From Trichostrongylus colubriformis (taxonomy: Eukaryota > Nematoda > Chromadorea > Rhabditida > Trichostrongylidae), in NCBI GenBank assembly GCA_963978905.1, contig OZ022261.1:29943686-30007685 (forward strand): DNA of 64,000 nt, in the 5' to 3' direction. This document shows positions 33,893 to 45,798 of the stretch, piece by piece. A program made the translations under genes and the position numbers. The stretch's first letter is position 1; the number at the start of each line of letters is the position of its first letter. The notes under the pieces are model-generated. The model saw only the letters and a program-made list of their open reading frames with translations, was not told the origin of the DNA and searched no databases.

Positions 33893-34399
33893 TTTTTTCT
33901 ATAGCATACGTAGGAGCTCTCAAGACACAACTCCTCTTTTGCCCCCTCAACAATAGCTTTGGTGCATGTGGTTCCACTAATTCAACACGAAGCTGGGGTC
34001 ACTATGCTTTCGATCGTGTCGTTTCGATCGCAAATGACGAAGTCCGCTTTGGACCCACCCACCTGTCCAGCGTGCCCGACAATTATGAAAGCTTGGAGGA
34101 GTTATCTCTCTTCCAAACTTCATATGTTTTTGTATGAAGCCTTGCATATGGTCCACACTAACTATGTACCCATATTTATGTAGAGAGCAAAACAAAAAAA
34201 CTTTGTATAACGACTTTTTAAGACTATGACGCGACCTGTTGATCATTTTCTGCTTGCTCCCTCACAGGGTTGGCAAAAACTGTGAGGAGGAAGCACGTAA
34301 TTTATAGTACATATACCACTCATGTTATATGACTATACAAAACTTACTCATTCCAAAATTGTCGAAGATATACACTGAAATATCGCAATATAAAAATAG

Positions 34400-34715
34400 A
34401 GGATGAAGCCTCGGTATCAATCAATCCTTTCTGCGGAATGCGACACACAATCTAGCTCCATTCAGAATCGCGATGGCAGGCGAATGCTATTTAGCCCACA
34501 CAATACTTGCGTGGGCTAGGAGATGTACAAGACAGTGCGCTCAACTTCCCAGAAGATCTAGTTCCAATTCACTCATAGCGGAGGGATGGAGGGATGGAGG
34601 GCTTAGTTGGCCTAAGGTGGCAGTGATGCGAGATTTGATCTTCGCATCGTGCAAGTGGGAACGCGCAAGTATCATCTATCACTACGCAGCCTCCATCCAT
34701 CGTGATATAATTAAA
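34400..34715 (-). repeat. SINE-like tRNA-derived repeat, copy D
   Basis: The minus strand opens with GAGGCTGCGTAGTGATAGAT (A-box-like), then GAAGATCAAATCTCGCATCA (B-box-like), and ends near AGAAAGGATTGATTGATACC. The body includes a tandem GGAGGGATG repeat at 34583-34600. Confidence 0.5.
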
Positions 34716-37067
34716 GGAAAACCGGAGTCTCATCTTGTTGTTGAGCACACGGATTACTACGAGTTCCAATTTCTCAAAGTAGGTGCACAAAGATGGGAAT
34801 CAATTTCGTGAAGTGTGGCTTCTCTTATTTCACCGATAACACTAAATGAAATCAAAGTTCATCAATATGACGAATCAAACGTCTCTCTAAATGAAATCGG
34901 ACCTGAGCGCTGTTGAAATCTGAAACTGCTGACGAGTTCAAATTTTTTCAGTCTTTCAAGAAAATATATATCTCCTTCAGAACAACAATTCAAAATTGCA
35001 TTTCTATACCAACATTAATTTTAAGCCAAAATTGGGACTTTGAAAAATTGGCCTTTCTTCGAAACACAACAATGAAAAAATGGAGAGAAAGATCAAACAA
35101 CACAACATGTGTCCTTTGAGTCGTGTAAAACATAGATATTCATTGAATTTTCCCACTTGAATTGGGCATTTCTCCTATTTTAGAGCTGAAGATAAGCCTT
35201 GTGCATTCTCATCGGAAACGCTACGCTTTTCGGAAGAGTCCTAAGATAGCTAGACGTGTTTCAAATTTTTTTTTCGAAACATTCATTTGAGCAGCATCAA
35301 AGCGAGATATCCAAAAAGAATTTGCTAAGTTCAGTTGAACTCAGTTATTTTAGTGCTTTCATCTACTGATTTTAAGATTTCTATTTATAGAGTGCTTAGT
35401 TTCTTTCTGGCCAAGATTTCTCGGTAAATATTGTAGGCGCTGTTTGCAGGCAGCCATGAAACGACAAATGGACGCTCTTTACTGGCCATGATAAATAAAC
35501 AAGTAAACAGACAGATCAACTTGCATAGCCTGGAACAGCCCAGTTTGATTTTGAATGAAATCTCGCGTTTAGTCTCACTTGTAGTGTAGACGTTCAGTTA
35601 TTTAGAAGGAAACCCATTCCTATACGTCCAGAGAAAGAAGAGAATAACAACGCCTAATGGGCATGGATAGTGGTAACCACACACACACACATGGACAAAA
35701 TGAGTTCTGATGCGACACACTACGATGACATATCTGATATGAACGAGGATGTGAAGCGTATATTCATGATGTTATGATTATGAGAGATCGGCTTCATCCG
35801 GCTGACAGATGCCAGGGTAAACATGGGATAGGATCTCCGCTAAGCATGTCTAGTGAGCGGAGTCGTTCCAGTAAGTGGTAGTCAAGCCATTATACGGGTC
35901 GAGGACGAGTCAAGAAAATGGAGCTGTTTGAATCAGAAAACTATCTGGAAACCGTAGTACTGAGGTGCACTATGGAAGACAGCCAGAAACTGACCAGCCA
36001 GTGATTAGCTGTGACGGTCTGGGAAGACGAAAAGTCATGAATGACCGAAAGGCCTGGATAAGCCGGAAGTTAAAATTTTCCAGGATACGCTCAGACGTTT
36101 CAGAGTGATTTCGACGTACAATAAACTAGGGATCGAGCGAGTAAGTGGCACTTAAAATGGGGGGAGAGAGCGACATGGACGATGTTTAGCAGAGTGAAGG
36201 CGTCGCCTAAGCACCTCCATCCATAATTGATGCCGGCTCTTCTAAACGCTTCAATGCTGGCTGGGCTATCGTTCAACTCATATCCCCCCACACAGACATA
36301 CACATCAATCGGTGAAAATCCGACAGAAAAAGAAACACCACAAAGAACGTCAGCACCTGACACCGTCGACACCGCTTCTGTGGCGTTGCCCTGTAAGAGC
36401 AGTACAGTAAGCGATGAATTCCTAAGAACCAGTGAAACAGATGCTGTTCTATGCAGTTCTCCATCACCAATTACTGAGTGGAGCAAATCAAATAAATGGA
36501 ATCGGTTAAGCGTTCTGACATAAACCGCGCTAGATTACCTCGCAAAACTAATTAATCCTACATTAATTACGAGAAAACAAGTATAGTCATTTCTGAGTAA
36601 TCGCTTCTAGGGCCAGCACTATATAACTCTCCTTGCTCTCGCTTTTCCGGATGGGTAACAGAAAAAATGAAATTCCTTCCGATGAATGGCACCTATTGGA
36701 TTGCAGAACAATTTTTGAGGCATTTTACCTCCACCCTAACTAAATTTTACTGGAAGTTCCTTGAAAATTATATGGGCGGGATACATAAAGAGCGCATCTA
36801 GTACTATTTTATAGTGCATTTGAGGTGTTTGAATCTCCATGTCTGCAATGAAAATGACGGTTTCACAAGAGGTCTTCGTTTGCTCCTTTTCAGGAGTATT
36901 CCAGGAAGTCAACGAGAACGAGAAGACCTCGGCAGCCTATGTCACTCTGAGCTGACTTCGAATTTATACGTGATTTTATTTTTCTCTTGTTTTCAGAAAT
37001 CGCTTTTCCATGTTTCAGATTTGGTTTTGAGTTTCGAAATTTTGACATATCTTTGCATATGAATGTA
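34716..37067. other. No recognised gene
   Basis: AT-rich, with a short CA microsatellite at 35679-35692. Bases 36100-36520 are open on both strands (listed separately as an unassigned frame). No repeats shared with the rest of the window were found. Confidence 0.35.
36227..36523 (+). CDS. Unassigned open frame, Ser/Thr/Pro-rich
   Basis: A 98-codon ATG-to-stop frame rich in Ser, Thr, Pro and Glu (for example NPTEKETPQRTSAPDTVDTA). The opposite strand (36100-36486) is also open for 128 codons, so strand and coding status are ambiguous. No family is recognised and no splice context supports either one. Confidence 0.12.
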   Translation: MMPALLNASMLAGLSFNSYPPTQTYTSIGENPTEKETPQRTSAPDTVDTASVALPCKSSTVSDEFLRTSETDAVLCSSPSPITEWSKSNKWNRLSVLT

Positions 37068-38104
37068 TTGGGTCATTCCATAAGTAGTGTCGTTTTTTTC
37101 CAAGCATAAATTTTTCCTATGAAATCACAAGTTTTTGCAGCATGTCATATATCATTTGAAAGAGGTTTTCCTGCTCTACAAAACGTCATGTTTAGTTTCT
37201 GAGTTTGGTAGAACGGGGCCGACATTTAGGCTGGAGAAGAGGTAGGTCAAACCGACAAAAATTGGCCAAACCGGCAATCAATTGAAACACTATATTTCAC
37301 TATAGAAAAGTCAACCAGACATGTGTCGCGCACTTAGTCCTGACCTCTTGTACGATTTCCAGTATTTAGCTGATCAAGAAATTCTGTCGTTCTTTTTCTA
37401 AAATTTTATTTTCGAAAGCACTCACAATTATTCAAAGTAAAAAATTTTCTTTCAAATCTCTTGCCTAGAGTTGTATTATGAACCACTTCGAAGAACTTTT
37501 TCTGCTATATCGGAAACATCTTTCTATTTTGTTTTGGCTGCGATTCAGATTGAGTTTTAATACCATGTGATAGGGGTCCAGTGGACATTTTTCACAATTT
37601 ATTTGTTTCATGAGAATGTTAAGGAACCCGGTCAATGGTATTCCCTTGTTCCTACCCACTACCTGTTCTTAACAATTCACCACTCGTTCAACTGATTGGT
37701 TGAGAAAATTTTCTTGCGTTGGTTCGAAGAAATTGTCAAAAATCACCGAGTTGTGGCGGAAATACTAAATGTGGAGAAAGAGCGACGTGACTTTTCAAGC
37801 AACTGACTGGTGGAACTTGCAGGAGAGGTCGGGGCTAGGTACGGAACACATGATTGGTTAGTTTTCCTCAAGTAAAATGTAGTGTTATAATTGATTGCCG
37901 GTTTGGCCAATTTTCGATTGCTGGACCTACCTCTTTGCCAGCCTAAATGTCGGCGCCATTGTATCACACTCGAAAACTGAATACGTCATTTTGTAGAGCA
38001 GAAAATTTGCTCTTAAATGATATATGACATGCTGCAAAAACTTGTGATTTCATGGCCAAAATTTTTGCTGGAAAAAAAACGTTACTACTTATGGAATGAC
38101 CCAT
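37068..38104. mobile_element. Mariner-like element with about 200-bp terminal inverted repeats
   Basis: 1037 bp flanked by TA. Ends: TTGGGTCATTCCATAAGTAG and, at the right, TACTTATGGAATGACCCAT. The inverted arms continue inward for about 200 bp (AAATCACAAGTTTTTGCAGC, ATGTCATATATCATTT, CCGACATTTAGGCTGG and their inverses). The centre has no transposase frame, so it is non-autonomous. Confidence 0.8.
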
Positions 38105-39177
38105 TAAATAAAAATATTGGTAGCCAAATAATTGTCCAAAGATTACGGTTCAAATCCCAATACAAAAGGAAAAGAGAAGTAACCTAAAATTGTGTAAAAT
38201 TTCTTACAATCTTATTTATGTGATCACTATCACCAGTGCATTATTTATCATAATTAAGCCGTCCATTTTATAGGCGTGCTTCCGCACCGTTTAGAAAGTG
38301 GATTCACAAACTTAATTAATAAAGTATAGACTGATAGTCGGTGATACTGAATGATATCGAAGTAAGACCGTATCCAGGTAATGATAGATGTAAGGGTTCC
38401 TTCTGTGAATGACTAGTTGGCTTGTTGAAGAGTGTATCGTTGTCAATGGGTGGAGGCGAGACCACATCAATAAATCTGATCCCCTACCAAGAATACTTGT
38501 ATCCAAGGCGACCATTCACTTATCACTAATTAAATAATGCACGAAAAAATTATATAACAAGAATACAATGCAAGAATAAGTGAATAACCTAATTCGATAA
38601 AGAAGTTCTCAATGTAGCACAGATAGAAGGCATATCATTTACATGAGATTGATTTCAATACTTCTATAAAATGAGGTCTGCGAAAAAATTCCTCTCACAT
38701 ACAGGAAAAAGGCAGATTTAGCGGAAACTTACGAATACGAATAACTTTCAATGATAAATCCCTTTGGTATCTGCATTACTTACATAATTCATGTGTAAAA
38801 ACGAGTTTTGAGCCCACTTCGGCTATTTTTGACTCTTTTAATTATTTGCTCGAACGATGGATTCCAGTAGTCAGAACGGTCGATACTGAGCCCTAGTTTG
38901 TGAAACCATGCCTCCTCACTCTTCTGACCAGGAAACAGTTTTAACCCATGGAATTTTAAAATGAGGCCCAATGGATCGATAGGGTCTCGAATGCTGATTA
39001 CAAATATGGGGGCCAAAATCGCAAAATGCCGTTCAGAAGCAAGTCAGGAGGGGTCAAATTTGCTTGCAACGACTGATTGATCGGGTATTGCTTGGTATGG
39101 TTCACCAAAAGCTAAAATCGAGAGGGCGAACCTACCGTTTTCTAGCTCTAAATCTGGAGCTGGCACCACTGAGCCAC
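38105..39177. other. No recognised gene
   Basis: AT-rich unique sequence. The minus-strand frame 38789-39016 shows no family signature. Confidence 0.35.
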
Positions 39178-39453
39178 GGGTGTGTGCAGATATAACAGCG
39201 AATCGCTTCGAAGCGTCCCGCTCGCGGTGCCATCAGTACGAGCCGTTGGGAATTCCGCTCAAGACGTAATGGGCTGGTACCGTGAGGGACCCTTAAAGAT
39301 CGCAAGTTGAACGCTTCGGGAGTTCGCTTACCTTTAAAGGTTCCTCACGGTACCAACTCACTGCGACTTGAGCGGAATTCCAAACGACTCGTACTTGCCG
39401 CGCTGCTCGCCGCGGGCGGTCGCGCGATTCGCTGTCATATCTGCACACACCCC
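39178..39453. repeat. GGGTGTGTGC-family MITE, copy 3, with intact target duplication
   Basis: 276 bp. Left end GGGTGTGTGCAGATATAACA; complement of the right end GGGTGTGTGCAGATATGACA. Arms include GTACGAG..GGAATTCCGCTCAAG and its inverse, and GGTACCGTGAGG facing CCTCACGGTACC. It is flanked on both sides by TGAGCCAC, an 8-bp target-site duplication. Confidence 0.85.
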
Positions 39454-42400
39454 TGAGCCACGATGACCGTTGCCGATCACATGTTAGTGCGTTGAATCGT
39501 TACTCCAACCAAGGCACCCGCCAATGAGTCATCACGATGCAAACATTGACCCCTCTCCCCTATATCCGCTTCGTAGCAGCATTTTGCAGTTGTGGTTTTC
39601 TTAAACGAAGTTAGCATTCGACACCTCATTGGTCGACCTGGGTCTCATTTCAACGTCCAGTGGCCTTTTCATATGAGTGCTTTTTCATAATGAGTGCCCG
39701 AACGTCAGAAATATGTTATGAAGATCGAAGAAATGCTATGGAAAGAATGCTGAAGCGGGAAAGGGAACTGTTAAGAAAAGAACGGCATTCATAAATCGTG
39801 AAGTAGAAATTGTAGTCTCCCACTCATCATTCATACATCATACACCTCATCATTCCATACATCAAACAGTTTGGACTCACTGACTCGGCGATGGTTGTCG
39901 TTTTGCTTCCTTCATCCGAGTCATCAACAGTGCGCATGTCTTGTGGTCACTCACATTAACAACCCTGAAACAGAAAAAAGCAGATAGCAGATTGTAAAAA
40001 TGCAAAATGCTCTCAAAACTCTGATGCTTTAGGTCATATTTTTTATGAACAACTGGAATCTATTGGTAACCTACTGGAGTATGCTTGTGAATGTTATGTA
40101 TTTATTGTGGTAAATTAAATGGACACTTTTCTTGACTCACTGCGGAAGTTATGCGCTATCTGGTGGTGCACGCCGCGTCAGATGTAAAAATTAATTTTTT
40201 CACCATTCGGCCTTCACTTTTCGGATTTCACAACTATCCATAGAACTTCAGTTTGGAGCAAAAAATGTCAAACTGTCAAACAAAATTCTCCATAGAATTA
40301 CTGCTAGCTAGGTGATCATTGATGCGAAAAATTCTCAACAGCCATTTATAATGATTTAAAATTCTTGCTTAACATATTCACCATAGTTGAGACATTCTAC
40401 AAAATAACCAGGAAAGTAAAAGTAACAGAATATAATAAATGGAGAATAGCTGTTGCACGGTAGCTAAGCAATGAGACAGAGATATGTAGTACACTGGTGT
40501 ACGGTTTTAAACTTGAGAATTGATGCTCTATAACACTTTGGATCTTCCCTCCGCCCCTTCAAGTAGATTTTCGGATAGGAAAAAGGATTTTTACCACACC
40601 GGAAAGTAACAGTTGAAGTGTGTTAAGCAATGGTGGGAGGAATTTCTATGAAAGACAAGACAACACCTGCTCGATAAAAATCGCGTGCATACATTTAACC
40701 AATTCCGTAATTTGAGGAGAATTGCTAACAACTCCCATAGTGTGTATGGACGAACGTTCCAAATGGAAACAGCTAAAATCAGCAAAAAAAAAAAACGATC
40801 GACGAGATTTTATCTAGTAAATTACTGTTACTTCTCAGACCCCAGTCTTCCGTCCACTGGGCTTCATTCAGCATTTTTTTTGCAGAGCAGGTGAAGCGGC
40901 AAAGAGGATTCTTTCCGAAATTCGGTCAATTTCTCGAGTTGGCTGAAAACTTGTCACTTGGGGTGATTCGACCCGTGAACACGAAAATCGCACTGGTTCT
41001 GCGCGAAAACGTTTGACTTGCGCGCTGTGGACGTTCGAACGTACCATGTGATGATGGTATTTATTCAAAAATACCTCCATAACTCCACTCAGAAAATCGT
41101 TCGGCAGATATTGGATACAGGTTTGGAACCACTGTTCAAGAACCACTTTGGCCTGGTATCCTTCTCTTGTCAGCTAACTGTTACAAAGTCAAAAATACGC
41201 CTTCAGAGGAAAACCATTGACTGGTGGCGCCGCGAGTGAAATGCCGCGAAGCGATTCGTTGTCATATCTGCACACACCCATGATTGAGTGTCGCCCACGT
41301 CGTCCGGGAAATAAGAAGGTCAGTAATCAGTAATGAAGCCGGTGCTACAATAGCTTCCTATAATGATGTCTTCCGATACTTGCTGTTATGGTAATTTCTG
41401 ATTCGAAATGCTTTTCACTCAAAAAATTCTAAACTCACGCACCCATCCTCAAATATTCGAGGTGCACTTAATAATAGTTGTGTGGGTGAGATGAGAGCTC
41501 GATCGAAATCAAGATCGTCATCGATGTTATCGTTTTCGCCCTCCAGGTGATGATACATGCTGCACACCATTCCCTGTCGGAGCCCCCTACTCCATGTTGA
41601 AACTAAATGGTATTTAGTAGGTAATGGATTGATATGAATCGATCGAAAAGCAGTAATACGTGAGCGAATGGGCACTGATGAACAGTGAATAAAGTCGAAT
41701 TCAGCTGTAGGAAATAGGAAAAATAGCGATTAATACTTCTCATATGGATGACCTTAAAACTCGGATAGAGCCATTTGGAGCGAGTTATGCACAAGATTAT
41801 GCAGTACAGGACCACTTGCTCAACTACCATAAGCCTTTGTCGTAAAATGAATTGTAAATGTTGTTACTGTGTGCATCACGTTCTTCCCACGCCATACATC
41901 CTTCAAGTTCTCTCGGCTAGTGCGGAAAGCTTTCCATGCTTGCTTTCTAGTAAGATCTTCATTACGCCAGTGTAGAAGGGATGTATAGAAGTTCTATACA
42001 AGAAATTGTGAAGATAGGCGTAGTGAAGCGGCAGCGACTGCGGTGCGGTTGCAAGGGAAGTGGTTTTGTACTGCTCATCATCTTGTGGGCCGATCTAATA
42101 CGAGGTAAGCAAACATCAAGAGTTGAAATAACAAGGATGGCTTAGCAGAAATCGGAAAACTGAATGAAAGGAAAACAAATATTTCAGTTGATCAACTCTT
42201 ACGGCAATTTCGATAGCTTCAAAATAGAGGACCCTACTTATGTTGCAGTGGAGTACAACATATTCCAGCTCAGTTGTACACATTACAGAGAAAGCCCACT
42301 GATAAGAAACAGCCTCACTTCCTTGAACTGTTCAAAACGTCTAACTTGCAAGCGTTCGATTGTAGATGGCTTCAAAGGCAAGCGATTCTGATACCGTGTC

Positions 42401-43007
42401 TGACAAATGCTTCAAAAATTTGAACATTTACGTTTTTTACGTTCCACCTGGTCGTCCGCCCACGGATGGTCCGATTTGCTTGCTTTCCGAAACAACGTCC
42501 GAGATCCCGTTTCGTTTAAGACTGTCGTGCACTGGACGACGATTGCGAAGGACTGTGGAAAAGAAGTTGGAACCCGCGCAAGGCCAATCGCGGTGCTGAA
42601 GGACGGGTCGCCTAAGTAACCTAGGTAACGTTTTTTACAACTTAACATGACCCTGAGAGGAACGTGGGGTAGTAACCTGTGAGAGAGACCCTTCTGGCAT
42701 GGCCCAGAAATCGCATCTTGGATCCATACCCGCACAAGCCAAACGGACCTTCCATCTTTTCGGAGTCAAGCACTGATTTGTACGTCGATTGGCCCTCATG
42801 AGCCACTGGAATGCCAAGTGGCACTCAATGCCGCTAAACCCTAAACAGAAATGAAATGGGTGGCACATCTCGGTTTGTTTGACGTCAACTATCTTTTTAC
42901 ATGTAACATGATTCTGGCTCGCTCCTCAGCTTTATTCTGCAATTAGTATTGGCTTGTTTTGCGTGAACAGCTGCAATTACGCGACACCCTATCGTGCTCT
43001 GTAGCAG
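39454..43007. other. No recognised gene; solo MITE end at 41228-41279
   Basis: The only repeat recognised is a solo right end of the GGGTGTGTGC family (GCGATTCGTTGTCATATCTG then CACACACCC, 41250-41279). Open frames at 42366-42735 on both strands have no recognisable family. Confidence 0.4.
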
Positions 43008-43202
43008 GAATCGACCAAGCTGGAGATGGGATTTCGAATCTCAATCCTAATTATTTTAATCGTTTACACGTTGGCTACCCCTATACTATTGCTAGGAAAT
43101 CTGTACTACATTATCATCGAACGCTTGTGGCTTGGCCCAGCTACTTTGCCAACATCAGCGGTGCAGCAGTCTTCAGCGCAACTACTGCCGGCGCCGCTAA
43201 TA
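43008..43202 (+). CDS. Possible exon encoding a membrane segment, interrupted by a MITE
   Basis: An acceptor-like TCTGTAGCAG precedes an open frame encoding ESTKLEMGFR then ISILIILIVYTLATPILLLG and NLYYIIIERLWLG, a strongly hydrophobic stretch long enough to cross a membrane. The frame runs straight into a family D foldback element at about 43203 and no convincing donor is seen before it. It may be a relic exon or a chance hydrophobic frame in AT-rich DNA. Confidence 0.18.
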
Positions 43203-43438
43203 AGGGGCATATTTCGTGATAATCAGGTGGGCCGATTTACCTTCTCGGAACAGTGGATCCTTGAGTGACTAGTAAAGCTGCACCTTTTTCGCGTCGCCAC
43301 GGTGCGCTATCACGGGCGCTACACCTGCTCGAACTAACTCCGACGCCACCCACTTGAGCTCCCTTATTGGTCAACTGAGCAAAATGGGTGGCGACACATC
43401 TGATTATCGCGAATTGTGCCTTCAAAGGCACCGGGACG
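43203..43438. repeat. Family D foldback element, short copy
   Basis: About 235 bp. Left end AAGGGGCATATTTCGTGATAATCAG; complement of the right end starts GGTGCCTTTGAAGGCACAAT and runs to CGCGATAATCAG. The centre differs from copies 1-3, with CACGGTGCGCTATCACGGGC, so it is a subfamily. Confidence 0.6.
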
Positions 43439-43489
43439 GGGGGAGGGGGAGCAGGGAGGGAGAGCTTAGTGGAAACAGACATTCGCGCT

Positions 43490-43885
43490 TGGTAGAGATA
43501 ATGTGAAGCGAAACTCGCGTTGAAAAACGCGCTTCTGGGGCACTATTGCGATCCCAGCGCACTTCATCTCCAATTGCATACTTCAGTGGCCGAGTTGCTT
43601 GCTGCGGCGGGCAGAGAAGGCGAAATTGATTTCGTTCACTGTGGTGTTCAACGAGTGAAGCAGCAATCAGAAACAATGAAGTGAAACAGTGAAAGGGTGA
43701 TCAAGAGAATAAGTATGAAAAAATACGTCTATGGCAGAAAATATTCAATGAATTTACAGTCGACGTCATGGCAAGCCGTCGTGTGTGCAATAATCGAACT
43801 ACAAGCGAGTACGGTTGGCCAACCTCCAGGTGCCATTAACGTGCTCTTCATCACTGAGGAGGATGCTGCACACCAAGGGGTCAGC
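43490..43885 (+). repeat. Repeat family J, uninterrupted copy
   Basis: Contains ATACTTCAGTGGCCGAGTTG, CTTGCTGCGGCGGGCAGA, GGTGTTCAACGAGTGAAGCA and AATTTACAGTCGACGTCATG. The same sequence occurs at 49840-52620 split by an RTE element. The first part is related to family F. Confidence 0.6.
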
Positions 43886-44029
43886 TAAGCCAACGCTACC
43901 CCCCCCCCCCCCCTCCACGACTACTCGCCGTCGGATCCCACCTCATCGAGGCACACCTGCACACCCAGAAGGCGACAGAGAGTCTAATACAGTAGAGGTA
44001 CTACCCACCGTGCAATAAAGTTGACGGTT

Positions 44030-45310
44030 CACACCACGGAGCTGTATGAACGGCTCGTTCACTTGAGCTAAGAGAGTTTGTCATCATCTCTCATGAAGGC
44101 TTCCGTATTATGCCTGAGCGGCTCACCGTGGATGCCATCTTCATCTTTAGACATGAATGTAATAATTGTAAAATGAGTTGGCCTTGCTATCTGGTCTTCC
44201 TAAATCTTGAAAAGGCCTTCAAGACAGTTCACCCAACGCGTGGAACCCGCTTCGAGAACGACGGATACTAGAGCACCTGATCGCCATTATACAGAATATG
44301 TGCGATGAAGTTGAGGCAGTCATACTTACTTCACATGGGCTGACAACTGATGTAGGAATCTCGGTAGGGATGCACCAAGGATCAGCTCCAAGCCCATTCG
44401 TCCACCTGCTTGCTCTGGAGGGCATGAAGGCTTCTTGGAGTAGACATTGGGGACCATCCTACTATTGATGAGCCTCAAGGGTTGATTAAAAACACAGCGG
44501 TTCATTTTAGTAGAGGCGAAACGAACCGACCAATTTTAATAAACTAACTTTTGAACATTTTTCGAAGTTTTCTTTCTTTTTTGCTGACGACAACGTACCC
44601 ATGTCAGATACCATAAAAAAAACTTCAGGAAAAAGCGCAGAGATCTTAGGAGAGGCTGGCAGAAAATGGCCTGCGAATGAACGTCAGGATCACAAAATTA
44701 TGAGCTATGAGTACTGTGTGGAGTCCATCGTGAACCGCCAGAGAAAGCATCGAAAGGGTTGAGAGGTATCGGTACCTACGAAGTGATGTGCCGCTGAGGG
44801 TACGGTAGACATGGCCGTGAAAAGTCGAATAAATGCGACATGGCTGGATTGGAGAGAGTCAGCAGGAATCCCCACGATGCTCCATTATTCTCGAGGGCAA
44901 GGTGTTCTGATCGGTGGTAAGGCTCATTATGCTCTGTGACAGAGACTGTCCCATAATAGAATCACGAGAGGCAACAACACTTCGCTGAAATGAGAATACT
45001 GAGAAAAGCACGCAGGTGAACGCGGCATAACAAGATCAGGAAGGAGGACGTCAGAGCGGTCATACAGAGCTCCTGTTCAGCTCCATATGAGGTGCAGCGG
45101 TTAGCTCGGTATGGGCCAGCCAATTGAAAAGACTATGGAATTTCAGGTACCGGACAAGCGACGGCGAAACGTCTCAAAGGGGCGATGGAGAAAAGTCCTA
45201 GAACCGACCTCACAGAAGTGGAAGACACGGTAGAAGGTGCCTTGAATAGAAGAAAGCGGCAACAACTGACAAGGACAGCGGATCCCGCTACGGCGCAGAA
45301 CTAACACTAG
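44030..45310 (+). pseudogene. RTE-type LINE reverse transcriptase remnant
   Basis: A degenerate reverse-transcriptase gene with many frame breaks. In order: PERLTVDAIFIFRHE-like text near 44110; the motif A region VFLNLEKAF at 44193-44219, where the family has LDLEKAFD (the catalytic Asp is Asn here); ISVGMHQGSAPSPF near 44355-44400; and FADD (catalytic motif C) at 44580-44591. Downstream to about 45300 is the decayed C-terminal part with a KRRWRK/ENRPHR-like tail. Not functional. Confidence 0.75.
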
Positions 45311-45798
45311 GAAGAATAAGAAAAAGACTTCATTATTACAGAATACCTCTTCTTAGTCCTCATTTCCCTCATTACCCCCGATTGACTTTGAACACCATAC
45401 GCCCCGCAACTTCTCTAACAGGAAGGGACAACTCACTGAGACAATTTGACAACTCATTTACTTCCTATGCGGACCATTATCACCGGTAAAAGTCAATGGG
45501 TCAAAAACCCTGCATCTCAATCTACCTCATGGAGTAGGAATCATCATTGAAGGTGTTATTTAACAAAGTTCGACGAGTGTAGCAAATGAATTATAAGTGT
45601 TGATGATGCTGAACAAGTGATGCTCGTTTAGAGGTGGGAAAGAAGGGAATAAACAACTCTCCATATTCTCATATGTCATCGTTATCATTAGCAGCATCCT
45701 AGCCTCACAGCTGACGTGTGTTACAGTACATAAGAAGGAGAAGTTTGGGATGAGGGGAATGATTACGAGCTATCTGACCTCCTTGCCATGCATCTTAA

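Noticed and set aside
38130..38170. GGTTCAAATCC, a tRNA B-box match
   Set aside because: No matching A-box or paired stems upstream.
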